Counted from the stretch's first letter, positions 25,736 to 34,467 are shown. The stretch: DNA of 64,000 nucleotides from Tsuneonella sediminis (GCF_051912845.1 NZ_JBNCBU010000001.1:372001-436000); one strand, 5' to 3'. Notes: a model not told the origin generated them from the sequence alone. Made by a program: numbers and translations.

Positions 25736-26254
25736 ATGGCCGACCAGCAGTACACGGATGCAATCATGCTTCTCCGAGCCGATCACGAAGAGGCGAAGGA
25801 CCTCTTCGACGAGTTCGAAAATACCGATGATGGCGACAAGAAAAAGCGCCTTGCGGAGCAGATCTGCAACGAGCTGAAGATTCACTCGCTCATCGAGGAA
25901 GAAATCTTCTATCCGGCGTTCCGCGGCGTTCTCGAGGACGACATGCTCGACGAAGCGATCGTTGAACATGATGGGGCCAAGCTGCTGATCAACGACATCA
26001 TGGAATGCGTCCAGTCGAACGACACCGTGTTCGAGGCCAAGGTCAAGGTGCTTTCGGAGCAGATCGAGCATCACATCGAGGAGGAGGAGCAACCGCACGA
26101 GGGCATGTTCGCGAAATGCCGCGACAGCGATGTCGACGTGAAGGCGCTGCTCGAGCCGATGCTCCGGCGCAAGGAAGAACTGAAGAAGCAGGCCGAAAGT
26201 GAAGGGCTGCCCCCTGCGAGGATGAGCGAGGTCCAGCCCGAAGCGGCGCACTGA
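25736..26254 (+). CDS. Hemerythrin HHE-domain protein
   Basis: A 172-residue helical protein. Conserved metal ligands of the hemerythrin-like fold can be read: H-E-E near 18 (L-L-R-A-D-H-E-E), H near 50 and E-E-E (L-K-I-H-S-L-I-E-E-E-I-F-Y-P), H near 80 (V-E-H-D), and H-H-I-E-E-E-E near 114. This family binds a diiron centre and handles O2, NO or iron stress; role not determinable here. The start was chosen at the ATG with a GGAG site; a non-homologous 12-residue extension is possible upstream. Confidence 0.88.
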   Translation: MADQQYTDAIMLLRADHEEAKDLFDEFENTDDGDKKKRLAEQICNELKIHSLIEEEIFYPAFRGVLEDDMLDEAIVEHDGAKLLINDIMECVQSNDTVFEAKVKVLSEQIEHHIEEEEQPHEGMFAKCRDSDVDVKALLEPMLRRKEELKKQAESEGLPPARMSEVQPEAAH

Positions 26255-26300
26255 CCCAAGGCGATTGCGAAGTCTGGCGCGCTTGGGTAGCGGGGGCCGG

Positions 26301-26570
26301 GTGGATACCGCCCTCGCCCACCGTCTCGCGCGCGCCAGGTTCCGCGCATGGCACCGCGGCACGCGGGAAGCCGATTTCATGATCGGGGGCTTCTTCGATA
26401 CCTTCCATGCGGGGTGGGACGATGAAGGTCTGGCGTGGTTCGAGGCTCTGCTTGACCAGGACGACGTCGACGTGATGGCCTGGGCGCTCGGCACCCGCCC
26501 CCCGCCGACCGAGTTCGCCGGCGACCATATGGCGGCGATGCAGCGGCTCGATTACGTCAGGATGCCCTGA
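26301..26570 (+). CDS. sdhE: Succinate dehydrogenase assembly factor 2 (FAD flavinylation factor)
   Basis: An 89-residue SdhE/YgfY-like protein. The R-G-T-R-E-A-D motif, equivalent to the SdhE R-G-x-x-E flavinylation motif, is present, followed by F-M-I-G-G-F-F-D and a helical C-terminus (W-F-E-A-L-L-D-Q-D-D). It promotes covalent FAD attachment to SdhA. Two non-ATG starts are possible: GTG at 26301 (VDTALAHRLA), chosen for family length, and TTG at 26265. It lies just before mfd, as in many alphaproteobacteria. Confidence 0.85.
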   Translation: MDTALAHRLARARFRAWHRGTREADFMIGGFFDTFHAGWDDEGLAWFEALLDQDDVDVMAWALGTRPPPTEFAGDHMAAMQRLDYVRMP

Positions 26571-26686
26571 GCCCGGTCCGGAAACGGGTTGCCCTGCCGG
26601 GCGTTCGACCTATCTCAACCGGAACACGCTGAGCCGCTCGAAATCCCCGAGCGGGGCGCCGCGCGTGCCCGCAACACAGGACCTCC

Positions 26687-29600
26687 ATGCCCGATCTCCA
26701 GAAAATCCTGACCGCGACCGGCCCGCTTACACTGGCGGCGGTGCCGCGCGGGGCGCAGCCGCTGGTCCTGGCCGACCTCGCACGAGGGGCCAAGGGACGG
26801 GCTGTGATGATCGAACCGGACGAAGCGGCGATGTCCGGCGTGGCGGAGGCCGCTCGATACTTCGCACCCGAGCTCGAGGTGATCGAGTTCCCCGCCTGGG
26901 ATTGCCTGCCCTACGACCGCGCGTCACCGGCTCTTTCGGTCAGCGCGCGTCGGTTGGCGGCCCTGCACCGCCTCCAGGCGGGAAAACAGGGTGCCCAGCT
27001 TCTCGTCACCACCATCAACGCGATCCTGCAGCGGGTTCTGACTCCGTTTCGCGTGCGCGAGGCGGTTCGGGAACTGAAGCCGGGCATGGAGATCGCCCAC
27101 GACGCGTTGATCGCGTTGCTCCAGCGCCAGGGCTATTCGCGCACCGACACCGTGATCGATCATGGCGAGTTCGCGGTACGCGGCTCGATATTCGACCTGT
27201 TCCCGAGCGGACTTGACGCTGGCCTGCGGCTCGACTTTTTCGGCGACGAGCTTGAATCGCTCCGATTGTTCGATCCCAACACCCAGATGACCACGGGCTT
27301 GCTCGAACAGCATCTCCTGATCCCGGCAAGCGAAGCGCTGCTCGACGAGGACACGATCAAGCGCTTCCGCACCCGCTACCGTGAGCGGTTCGGCGCCAAC
27401 GCGACGCAGGACCCGCTCTACCAGGCGGTGAGCGACGGGCGCCGTCTTGCCGGCATGGAGCACTGGCTGCCGCTTTTCGAGGAACGCCTGTCGACGCTCT
27501 TCGACCATCTCGACAGGGAGGATCTGGTCGTCATCGACAACGCCGCGCTCGGCGCAGCGGACGAGCGGCTGGCGGACATCGCCGATTATCACCGCCAGCG
27601 CGAGGACGGCACCTATCGCCCCCTTCCCGAAGACGCGCTCTATCTCACCCGAACCGAGCTCGACACCGCACTGGCAGGGCTGCCGGTCCACCGCGCGTCG
27701 ATCTTCGCCGAACCCGAAAGCGCGACGGTAGTCGATTTCGGTTTCCAGTCGGGACGCGACTTCGCGCCCGAGCGGGCGCGCGGCGACAATGTCTACGCCG
27801 CCGCCGCGGATCATCTCAAGTCGGCCGGCAAGGCCGGAAGGCGGCCGATGCTGGCTACCTATTCGCAAGGCAGCCGCGCGCGCATCGCGTCGATCGTGAC
27901 CGAGGCCGGTGCTCCTGTCGATCTGGCGGACAGTTGGCAGGAGGCGATGGGGCTGTCGGCGAAGGGCAAGCCAGTGGCGGTAGTGCTGCCGCTCGAAACG
28001 GGCTTTTCCAACGACCAGATCGACCTGATTACCGAGGCCGACGTGCTGGGCGACCGGCTCGTGCGCCGCAAGAAGCGCCGCAAGAGCGCCGATGCCTTCC
28101 TCGCCGAATTGCAGGCGCTGAATGCGGGCGACCTTGTCGTCCACATCGATCACGGCATCGGCAAGTACCTTGGACTGGAGGCGATACCGGTCGGCAAGTC
28201 ACAGCACGACTGCGTGATGCTCGAGTACCATGGGGGCGACAAGCTCTACGTGCCGGTCGAGAACCTCGAGGTGCTGAGCCGGTACGGCTCGAGCGAGGAA
28301 ATGGTCGGCCTCGACCGGCTCGGCGGCGAAGCATGGCAGAAGCGCCGCAGCCGGCTGAAAGAGCGGATCCGCGAAATCGCGCACGAGCTGCTGCGCACGG
28401 CCGCCGCACGCTCGCTGCGCAAGGCGCCCGTCGTCGAGGTCGAGGAGGCGAGCTTCATGCCGTTCGTCGACCGCTTCCCGTGGGACGAGACGGAGGACCA
28501 GGACCGCGCGATCTTCGAGGTGCTGAGCGACCTCGCCAGCGGGGCGCCGATGGACCGGCTCGTCTGCGGCGACGTCGGCTTCGGCAAGACCGAGGTGGCA
28601 CTGCGCGCGGCTTTCGCGACCGCGATGAGCGGGCGGCAGGTGGCTGTCGTCGCGCCGACGACCCTCCTCGCCCGCCAGCATTACGAGAACTTCGCCGCGC
28701 GATTTGCGGGCTTTCCGCTGAAGGTCGGCCGCCTGAGCCGCCTGGTCGGTGCAAAGGAAATGTCCGACACCCGCGCCGGCCTCAAGTCGGGCGACGTCGA
28801 CATCGTTATCGGAACCCACGCAATCCTGTCGAAATCGACCGAGTTCAAGAACCTCGGGCTCGTGATCGTCGACGAGGAGCAGCGCTTCGGCGTGACCCAC
28901 AAGGAAAAGCTGAAGCAGCTGCGCGCCGACGTTCATGTCCTGACGCTTACCGCCACGCCGATCCCCCGTACCCTGCAGATGGCAATGAGCGGTCTGCGCG
29001 AACTGTCGACGATCCAGACCCCTCCGGTCGACCGTCTAGCGGTGCGGACCTACGTGATGGAATGGGACGACATGGTCATGCGCGAGGCGCTGCTCCGAGA
29101 GCATCATCGCGGGGGCCAGAGCTTCATCGTGGTGCCCCGCATCAAGGACATGCCCGAAATCGAGGAGTGGCTCCACAAGCACGTGCCTGAAGTCAAGGCG
29201 ATCAGCGCCCATGGCCAGATGTCCCCGACCGAAGTCGAGGAACGAATGAGCGCGTTCTACGAGGGCAAGTACGAGGTGTTGCTGTCGACTACGATCGTCG
29301 AGAGCGGACTCGACATCCCGAGCGCGAACACCATCGTCATCTACCGCGCCGACCGCTTCGGCCTTGCCCAGCTCTACCAGCTACGCGGGCGTGTGGGCCG
29401 ATCGAAGCTGCGCGCCTATGCCTACCTCACCACGCCCGCCGACACCGCGCTCAGCGAAGTTGCCGAAAAGCGCCTCAAGGTGCTCGGTGATCTCGACAGC
29501 CTCGGCGCGGGGTTCCAGTTGGCCAGCCACGATCTGGACATCCGCGGCGCGGGCAACCTGCTTGGCGACGAGCAGTCGGGCCACATCCGCGAAGTGGGTT

Positions 29601-30154
29601 TCGAACTTTACCAGTCGATGCTGGAGGACGCGATACTGGCCGCCAAGGCCGGCGATGCGGGGCTCGAACGAGAGGCTGGCCCGAGCCCGCAGATCACTGT
29701 CGATGCGCCGATCATGATACCGGAAGACTACGTGCCGGACCTCGCGGTGCGCATGGGTCTTTACCGCCGCCTCAACGACGCGCGCGACCAGAGCGAGATC
29801 GAGGCGCTTGCAGCAGAGATGATCGACCGCTTCGGCCCCCTGCCCGCGGCGACCGCAAACCTCGTCAGGCTGATCGAGATCAAGCATCTCGCAATCCGCG
29901 CCAACATTTCGAAGATCGATGTCGGCGCCCGCGGCACGTTGGTCACCTTCCACAAGGACGACTTCCCCGATCCTGCCGGATTGATCGCCTGGACCGAACG
30001 GGTCGGACCCGACGCGAAGCTGCGGCCCGACATGAAGCTGGTGCTGTCGCGCGCGTGGGGCGACCCGCAAAGCCGGCTCAACGGTCTCTATCAGCTAGCC
30101 AAGGGGCTCAGCGGGATCGTGGCTCGCGCAGAAAAGCGCAAGAAAGCGGCCTGA
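26687..30154 (+). CDS. mfd: Transcription-repair coupling factor Mfd
   Basis: A 1155-residue translocase that removes stalled RNA polymerase and recruits UvrA. The N-terminal UvrB-homology region runs to about 400, with the conserved W-D-C-L-P-Y-D and H-G-E-F-A-V-R-G-S-I-x-D-x-F-P motifs. An RNA-polymerase interaction domain of CarD type lies around 475-560 (G-D-L-V-V-H-I-D-H-G-I-G). RecG-like helicase domains hold Walker A G-D-V-G-F-G-K-T near 630 and D-E-E-Q-R-F-G. The C-terminal TRCF domain follows. Full length, preceded by sdhE. Confidence 0.96.
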   Translation: MPDLQKILTATGPLTLAAVPRGAQPLVLADLARGAKGRAVMIEPDEAAMSGVAEAARYFAPELEVIEFPAWDCLPYDRASPALSVSARRLAALHRLQAGKQGAQLLVTTINAILQRVLTPFRVREAVRELKPGMEIAHDALIALLQRQGYSRTDTVIDHGEFAVRGSIFDLFPSGLDAGLRLDFFGDELESLRLFDPNTQMTTGLLEQHLLIPASEALLDEDTIKRFRTRYRERFGANATQDPLYQAVSDGRRLAGMEHWLPLFEERLSTLFDHLDREDLVVIDNAALGAADERLADIADYHRQREDGTYRPLPEDALYLTRTELDTALAGLPVHRASIFAEPESATVVDFGFQSGRDFAPERARGDNVYAAAADHLKSAGKAGRRPMLATYSQGSRARIASIVTEAGAPVDLADSWQEAMGLSAKGKPVAVVLPLETGFSNDQIDLITEADVLGDRLVRRKKRRKSADAFLAELQALNAGDLVVHIDHGIGKYLGLEAIPVGKSQHDCVMLEYHGGDKLYVPVENLEVLSRYGSSEEMVGLDRLGGEAWQKRRSRLKERIREIAHELLRTAAARSLRKAPVVEVEEASFMPFVDRFPWDETEDQDRAIFEVLSDLASGAPMDRLVCGDVGFGKTEVALRAAFATAMSGRQVAVVAPTTLLARQHYENFAARFAGFPLKVGRLSRLVGAKEMSDTRAGLKSGDVDIVIGTHAILSKSTEFKNLGLVIVDEEQRFGVTHKEKLKQLRADVHVLTLTATPIPRTLQMAMSGLRELSTIQTPPVDRLAVRTYVMEWDDMVMREALLREHHRGGQSFIVVPRIKDMPEIEEWLHKHVPEVKAISAHGQMSPTEVEERMSAFYEGKYEVLLSTTIVESGLDIPSANTIVIYRADRFGLAQLYQLRGRVGRSKLRAYAYLTTPADTALSEVAEKRLKVLGDLDSLGAGFQLASHDLDIRGAGNLLGDEQSGHIREVGFELYQSMLEDAILAAKAGDAGLEREAGPSPQITVDAPIMIPEDYVPDLAVRMGLYRRLNDARDQSEIEALAAEMIDRFGPLPAATANLVRLIEIKHLAIRANISKIDVGARGTLVTFHKDDFPDPAGLIAWTERVGPDAKLRPDMKLVLSRAWGDPQSRLNGLYQLAKGLSGIVARAEKRKKAA

Positions 30155-30180
30155 TCCAGGGTCTGCCCCCATGGTTACCG

Positions 30181-30229
30181 CAAAAAAGGGAGCGCGGCAT
30201 TAACCGCGATTCGAGGTGATTCGCGCTCC
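30181..30229 (-). terminator. Probable intrinsic terminator on the minus strand
   Basis: On the minus strand the perfect 8-base arms GGAGCGCG (30229-30222) and CGCGCTCC (30196-30189) are followed by CTTTTTTG. The loop of 25 bases is long but could fold further. It faces away from mfd, whose 3' end lies about 30 bases beyond it. Confidence 0.5.
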
Positions 30230-30482
30230 AGCCCCGCCCGCCGGAATGCGCAATAAGGGCCAGATGAACCCCTTATCCTTTGTAAATCCGGGCGGTTTCG
30301 CCGGATTAACCTTGAAGCGAATGTCCCGCGCCACTGCGTCAGGGTTCGCCGGCAAGACCTGGCACGGCTCGCGTCATCTCACAGCAGCAATGGCCGCAAA
30401 AAACCTTTGCATTTCAGGTGTCTGGAGTCCGCCGGCAGGAAGGCGGCTTCGCTGTATTGCCATGACAAGGTATCCGGGAAAC

Positions 30483-30509
30483 AAAAAACCCCGGCAGCGC
30501 CGGGGTTTT
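30483..30509 (-). terminator. Strong intrinsic terminator after the Trp-rich micro-ORF
   Basis: The 7-base GC stem CCCCGGC/GCCGGGG with a 3-base loop is followed on the minus strand by T6 and on the plus strand by T4, so it probably stops transcripts from both sides. The minus direction has the longer T-run and lies about 20 bases after the micro-ORF stop codon. Confidence 0.85.
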
Positions 30510-30528
30510 CTCGTAGGCTCTCAAACGA

Positions 30529-30573
30529 TCAACGACCGCCGAGGAACCATTCGTACCATCCCCAGATCGACAT
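30529..30573 (-). CDS. 14-residue Trp-rich micro-ORF
   Basis: The ATG is preceded by a textbook AAGGAG seven bases upstream and encodes MSIWGWYEWFLGGR, then TGA; three of 14 residues are Trp. The strong terminator lies 20 bases past the stop. Two TTAACCAT octamers lie upstream (30612-30619 and 30628-30635, minus orientation). The EAL-protein gene ends upstream at 30644, so the micro-ORF could be on its own transcript or the EAL tail. Known parallels are attenuation leader peptides with Trp codons, but no trp gene follows. The product, if made, would be a small amphipathic peptide; function unknown. Confidence 0.6.
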   Translation of the reverse strand: MSIWGWYEWFLGGR

Positions 30574-30611
30574 GACGAAACTCCTTGTAGCAACCCAACG
30601 TGCTAACAAGG

Positions 30612-30635
30612 ATGGTTAACAGATCTTATGGTTAA
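30612..30635 (-). promoter_or_regulatory. Tandem TTAACCAT octamers upstream of the micro-ORF
   Basis: Two exact minus-strand TTAACCAT copies (30612-30619 and 30628-30635) start 16 bases apart, 40-60 bases upstream of the micro-ORF. The octamer resembles the CtrA half-site known from Caulobacter. The spacing does not match the canonical TTAA-N7-TTAA full site, so binding is a hypothesis. Confidence 0.4.
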
Positions 30636-30643
30636 TGCAAGTT

Positions 30644-33031
30644 TTAAGCGGCTCGTGGCTTTTCTTCTAGCTTGGCCAGCAATCGCTCCATCGGCACTGC
30701 ACGGGAGAAGTAAAAGCCCTGGGCAGCGTCGCAGCCCATTTCGACCAGCAACCTCAGCACGGCTTCGTCCTCGACGCCCTCGGCGACTGCATAGCGCTTG
30801 AGGGAATGGATCATCTCGATCGCGGTTTTCACCAGCATCCGGTCTTCATCCGAGTGCGCCATGTTCGCAACGAAGCTGCGGTCGATCTTGACTTCATCAC
30901 TGGGGATCTGGCGCAAGTAGTGCAGCGAGGCGTGGCCGGTCCCGAAATCGTCGACCGAAAGCCTGACCCCTGCCCGCTTCAGTTCAGCCAGGATTTCCCC
31001 TGCTATCCGGTCGCTTTCGACCGGCGCGGTCTCGGTGATCTCGAGCATCAGGTTGGCTGGCGGGAAATCGTGCGAGGCCAGCACCCTGCGCACTTCGGCG
31101 GCAAAGCCGGGATCGCGGAGGTCGAGCGCGGAGATGTTGACCGCGACCCGGAACTCCGGATCGACGGCAATTGCCTTGCGCGCGTGGCGAAGCGCGCTCT
31201 CCAGCACGAAGCCGGTGATGACCTCGATCCGGTTATGCTCCTCTGCATAGGCGACGATCTGCGACGGTTCGATCGATCCCCGCGTGGGGTGGGTCCAGCG
31301 AATCAGCGCTTCCGCACCCACGATCTTACCGGTGGCAAGCGACACCTTGGGCTGGAACTCGACCTTCAGGTCTCCGTCGCGGATGGCCTTCTCGAGCTCG
31401 GAAAAGAACTGGAGCCGCCAGCTGCGCTCTTCGCCGACCTCGGGTTCGCTGACGACGAAGACCGAACCGTGATGCGCAGCATCCTCGGCGCACTGGATCG
31501 CGCTTTCCGTCCGTTCGCGCAGCGTGAGGGCATAATTCGTGTCGAGGCCGATGGAGGTCGCCATGTCGGGAGCTTGCGAGCCGACCGTGATGCTCGTGCG
31601 GAAGACCGCGTGAAGCCCGCGCAAATGACCGTTGCGGTCGTTCTCGTGGATCCGGTCCCGCAGCCACACGAGGGTGTCCTTATGGAAAGCGAACTGCGTG
31701 CCCCCCTCCGCCGAACGCAGCATCTCTTCCGCCTTGACCAGCAATTCGTCGATTTCCCTGGGCGATAGGCAGGCGCTGATGGTCGCGAAGTTGCGGATCT
31801 TCAGCGCGATGACATCGCAATCGGGCGCGGTTTCGGCCGAATAGAAGCTCTCGATCTTCACCAGACCCGTTTCGCCGCGGTAGGTCGAGTTGGCGAGATT
31901 GCGCAGCCGCACGGCCCCGATCCCCAGGCAGAGCAGGCCGCTCAAGGCTGCGACGTGTATCGAGGCGAGCTCAAGCAGAGCCTGCAAGACAAGAATGAGC
32001 CCCGCAACGGCAAGAGCAGTCCGACGCGAAGGGACCTTCTGTCGCGACTGATACAATACGAACGCCGCGGCGATCAGGAACGGCGGAAGCCAGCCAAGAT
32101 CGATCGGCTTGCGCTCGCGAAGGGTCTGGGCGCCCAGGGCATGAACCTGCGCACCCGCGATAACCCCGCGTCCTGGCATGCCGTAAAGGTCCGGAGAGGT
32201 GCGGTTCGCGGGCGCTATGATCACGTCCTTGCCGTCAAACGAGGCGGCAGGCACCTTGCCTTTGAGGACATCGACATAGCTGAACATCGGGATCGTCGCG
32301 AAGTCGATCGAAAGGTCCGGTCGGAAAATCTCCTCGCTGTCGGTTTCGACGCCGGCTAGGTGCGCCGAGATGGACGGCACGGTCTTGCCGAGGATTTCCG
32401 AGCTCGTCGGCAGGCCCCACGAGAAATCCATCACGCGCTGCTTGCCGTACATCGATACCATCGGCGCGTGACCGCGGAAACGGGGATGCGTGAGCAACTG
32501 GGCCTCGCTATTGAACCCGGTCTTCACCTTCGGGGTGGACCCGACGGAGACGCGGCCCTCGTATCGCTTGAACGCGTCTATGAGCTTGCCGTCTTCCTCT
32601 TCGGTCGATGCATCGGCGAGCGCGCGGTCGAAGACCACCTGCCTTGCTCCGCTTGCGAACAGCCGGTCGAGCACGCGCGCATCGTCGCCGCGAGAGGGGT
32701 CGCGGGTCTCCAGTTCGTCGAGTGACCGGTCGTCGATCATGACAAGCACCGTCTGCCCGTCCGCCGCGCGAAGTCGCAGTGTATCGCGTCCCAGGCGGAG
32801 CGAATCCTCGAGCGGCATCGGCACGTCGAGGGCGCCCGAAACAAGGCCCGCGAAAATGGCCCAGAGGGCGATGCGCCGACGGGCGCGATCGCGACGGCGC
32901 GATTCGCTCAAGGACGGCTTGCTGCCGCGCCGAAACAGGGCTCGAAATCGCGCGAGCATACCTTCTCGGCGAACCGGTTCACGGCCCGAGACCGGGTTGT
33001 TTCTGCGCTCGAGTTCGAGGTCGGGCGGCAC
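30644..33031 (-). CDS. CHASE2-domain protein with degenerate GGDEF and intact EAL domain
   Basis: A 795-residue membrane protein. A basic N-terminus and TM helix (about 54-70) are followed by a periplasmic CHASE2 sensor domain (about 75-300) and further TM helices (about 312-375). A nucleotidyl-cyclase-like domain (about 385-520) has H-K-D-T-L where GGDEF should be, so it is not a cyclase. The EAL domain (about 535-785) is complete: E-A-L, V-N-I-S-A, L-E-I-T-E, D-D-F-G-T-G, K-I-D-R-S-F, V-A-E-G-V-E and Q-G-F. It is predicted to hydrolyse c-di-GMP in response to an envelope signal. A TTAACCAT octamer lies about 125 bases upstream of the start. Confidence 0.85.
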   Translation of the reverse strand: MPPDLELERRNNPVSGREPVRREGMLARFRALFRRGSKPSLSESRRRDRARRRIALWAIFAGLVSGALDVPMPLEDSLRLGRDTLRLRAADGQTVLVMIDDRSLDELETRDPSRGDDARVLDRLFASGARQVVFDRALADASTEEEDGKLIDAFKRYEGRVSVGSTPKVKTGFNSEAQLLTHPRFRGHAPMVSMYGKQRVMDFSWGLPTSSEILGKTVPSISAHLAGVETDSEEIFRPDLSIDFATIPMFSYVDVLKGKVPAASFDGKDVIIAPANRTSPDLYGMPGRGVIAGAQVHALGAQTLRERKPIDLGWLPPFLIAAAFVLYQSRQKVPSRRTALAVAGLILVLQALLELASIHVAALSGLLCLGIGAVRLRNLANSTYRGETGLVKIESFYSAETAPDCDVIALKIRNFATISACLSPREIDELLVKAEEMLRSAEGGTQFAFHKDTLVWLRDRIHENDRNGHLRGLHAVFRTSITVGSQAPDMATSIGLDTNYALTLRERTESAIQCAEDAAHHGSVFVVSEPEVGEERSWRLQFFSELEKAIRDGDLKVEFQPKVSLATGKIVGAEALIRWTHPTRGSIEPSQIVAYAEEHNRIEVITGFVLESALRHARKAIAVDPEFRVAVNISALDLRDPGFAAEVRRVLASHDFPPANLMLEITETAPVESDRIAGEILAELKRAGVRLSVDDFGTGHASLHYLRQIPSDEVKIDRSFVANMAHSDEDRMLVKTAIEMIHSLKRYAVAEGVEDEAVLRLLVEMGCDAAQGFYFSRAVPMERLLAKLEEKPRAA

Positions 33032-33477
33032 GCCGCTTCCTATCCTATCAACCGGAATGCTCGCTATCGGACCAAATCGAAAAGAAATCGTAACCCTGAT
33101 TGCGGGTTAACACCTGCCGGCACGTCGGAACGGGCGCGTTCCTGCACCCGGTGATGGTTAACGGGGTAAGAATTGACCGGCGACGCGCAGCGCTCGGCCA
33201 ACGGGACATGCGCGCCGTGCAGAAAGCGGATCCCGAACGATGCGTTCCGGTGGATTACCGCGCGGCATCAAGGGCTTGCGGATCTCGATTACCGAAAGCG
33301 CGCACCCAGGACGGGTTAGAGCGCCCGTGGCATGCACCCACCGCCCGCCCAGGTTGAATGGACGATGCGAAGAATTACCGCTTCCGCGCAATCGTTGCGC
33401 AACAGGGTTTAGACGCAGTTACCGCCTGCCGCCGAAAAAAACGAGCGACTGCGCCGCTTTGTACGTCCCTACTCCGA
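33032..33477. other. Intergenic region between the EAL-protein gene and bamD
   Basis: These 446 bases separate two minus-strand genes and contain the presumed EAL-gene promoter. I see TTAAC-type motifs (33107 region; TTAACCAT at 33154-33161, minus strand) and an A-run near 33435. No ORF with convincing start and codon use was found; the frames through it are short and Arg-rich. Confidence 0.5.
33154..33161 (-). promoter_or_regulatory. CtrA-like half-site upstream of the CHASE2-EAL gene
   Basis: A TTAACCAT octamer on the minus strand, about 125 bases upstream of the CHASE2-EAL start. A second TTAAC core occurs at about 33107. This suggests possible CtrA control of a c-di-GMP phosphodiesterase. 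Confidence 0.4.
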
Positions 33478-34290
33478 TTAGCTAGCGGTGACGCCGGCGG
33501 CCCGCCGCTGGACGAGGGCGTAGGCCTTCTCATACCATTCGCTGCCGGGGTAGTTTGCGCCGAGGACTGCGGCGTTCTTCACCGCTTCCTCGGGTACGCC
33601 GAGAGCGAGGCTCGTTTCGACGAGGCGGAACAGGGCTTCGGGCGCGTGGCTGGTGGTCTGGAAATTGTCGACCACGTTCTGGAAGCGGATCTGGGCGGCA
33701 AGCCAGTTCCCGCTACGCTCGTACCAACGGCCGATTTCCATCTCCTTGCCGGCGAGGTGATCGTCCACGAGGTCCAGCTTGAGCTTCGCGTCGCTGGCGT
33801 ACTCGGTCGCGGGATAGCGGCGGATCAGTTCCTGCAGCGCGGTGCGTGTCTGCTCGGTCACCTTCTGGTCGCGGGTGACGTCGCTGATCTGCTCGTAATA
33901 GCTGATCGCGATCAGGTAGTACGCGTACGGGGCGTCCTTGTTGCCCGGATGGATCGAGAGGAACCGCTGCGCGCTCTCGATCGCCTTGTTGTAATCGGCC
34001 GCGACGTAATAGCTGAACGCGCTCATCAACTGCGCGCGGCGGGCCCACGGCGAATAGGGATGCTGGCGCTCCACCTCGTCGAACAGCGCCGCCGCCACCT
34101 TGGGCTGGCCCCGATCGAGCCGGTCCTTCGCCGCCGCGTAAAGCGATTCAACGTCCCGCGCGACATAGGCCGTGTCCTGCACGCCGCCCTTCCCGGCGCA
34201 GGCCGAAACGGTGAGCGTGGCCCCGAGCACGGCGGCGGCGAGGAAGAGCCGGGCCGTCGGCCGGGTCGAAGCGGAGGTGCGCGTCTGCAT
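33478..34290 (-). CDS. bamD: Outer-membrane assembly lipoprotein BamD
   Basis: A 270-residue lipoprotein (signal peptide, lipobox V-S-A-C, lipidated Cys near 31). TPR-like helical repeats follow: A-A-L-F-D-E-V-E-R-Q-H-P-Y-S-P-W-A-x-R-A and related segments, with the conserved Y-Y-L-I-A-I-S-Y-Y-E-Q-I. BamD is the essential partner of BamA in outer-membrane protein insertion. It appears alone, upstream of a divergent pilin gene. Confidence 0.93.
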   Translation of the reverse strand: MQTRTSASTRPTARLFLAAAVLGATLTVSACAGKGGVQDTAYVARDVESLYAAAKDRLDRGQPKVAAALFDEVERQHPYSPWARRAQLMSAFSYYVAADYNKAIESAQRFLSIHPGNKDAPYAYYLIAISYYEQISDVTRDQKVTEQTRTALQELIRRYPATEYASDAKLKLDLVDDHLAGKEMEIGRWYERSGNWLAAQIRFQNVVDNFQTTSHAPEALFRLVETSLALGVPEEAVKNAAVLGANYPGSEWYEKAYALVQRRAAGVTAS

Positions 34291-34467
34291 GAGGGGCGCC
34301 TATAACCGCCGCCAGCGTGAACGCAAAGTGAAGTTGCCCGCTTGTGCGCAGCGGCCCGAACAGCCGCTCACTCCCCACCGCTTCCGACCCGTTAACGACG
34401 CCCCGCAACCGCGCGGCAACCCCGCGGGCATATCCTTGGGCACGCCCCAGCGGAGGATGCGAGAGCG

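Larger units (their letters stand above)
30155..30528. other. Structured intergenic region after mfd
   Basis: No convincing protein gene on either strand in this stretch. It holds several hairpins: ATAAGGG/CCCTTAT at 30253-30276; AATCC-GGGCG-GTTT-CGCC-GGATT around 30285-30307; CCGCC/GGCGG around 30429-30446. It also contains the two minus-oriented intrinsic terminators listed separately, and together these delimit a possible small RNA of about 250-300 bases on the minus strand. A plus-strand frame of 119 codons crosses the region but lacks codon bias and crosses the terminators. Confidence 0.45.

Noticed and set aside
30216..30575. 119-codon plus-strand ORF after mfd
   Set aside because: Runs through the strong terminator hairpin and hairpins, lacks a ribosome site and codon bias; region is better explained by minus-strand structures.
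30612..30635. Canonical CtrA full site (TTAA-N7-TTAA)
   Set aside because: The two TTAA cores are separated by 12 bases, so only half-sites are claimed.
33100..33357. 85-codon ORF upstream of bamD
   Set aside because: No ribosome site, no homology pattern, Arg-rich; judged a chance frame.
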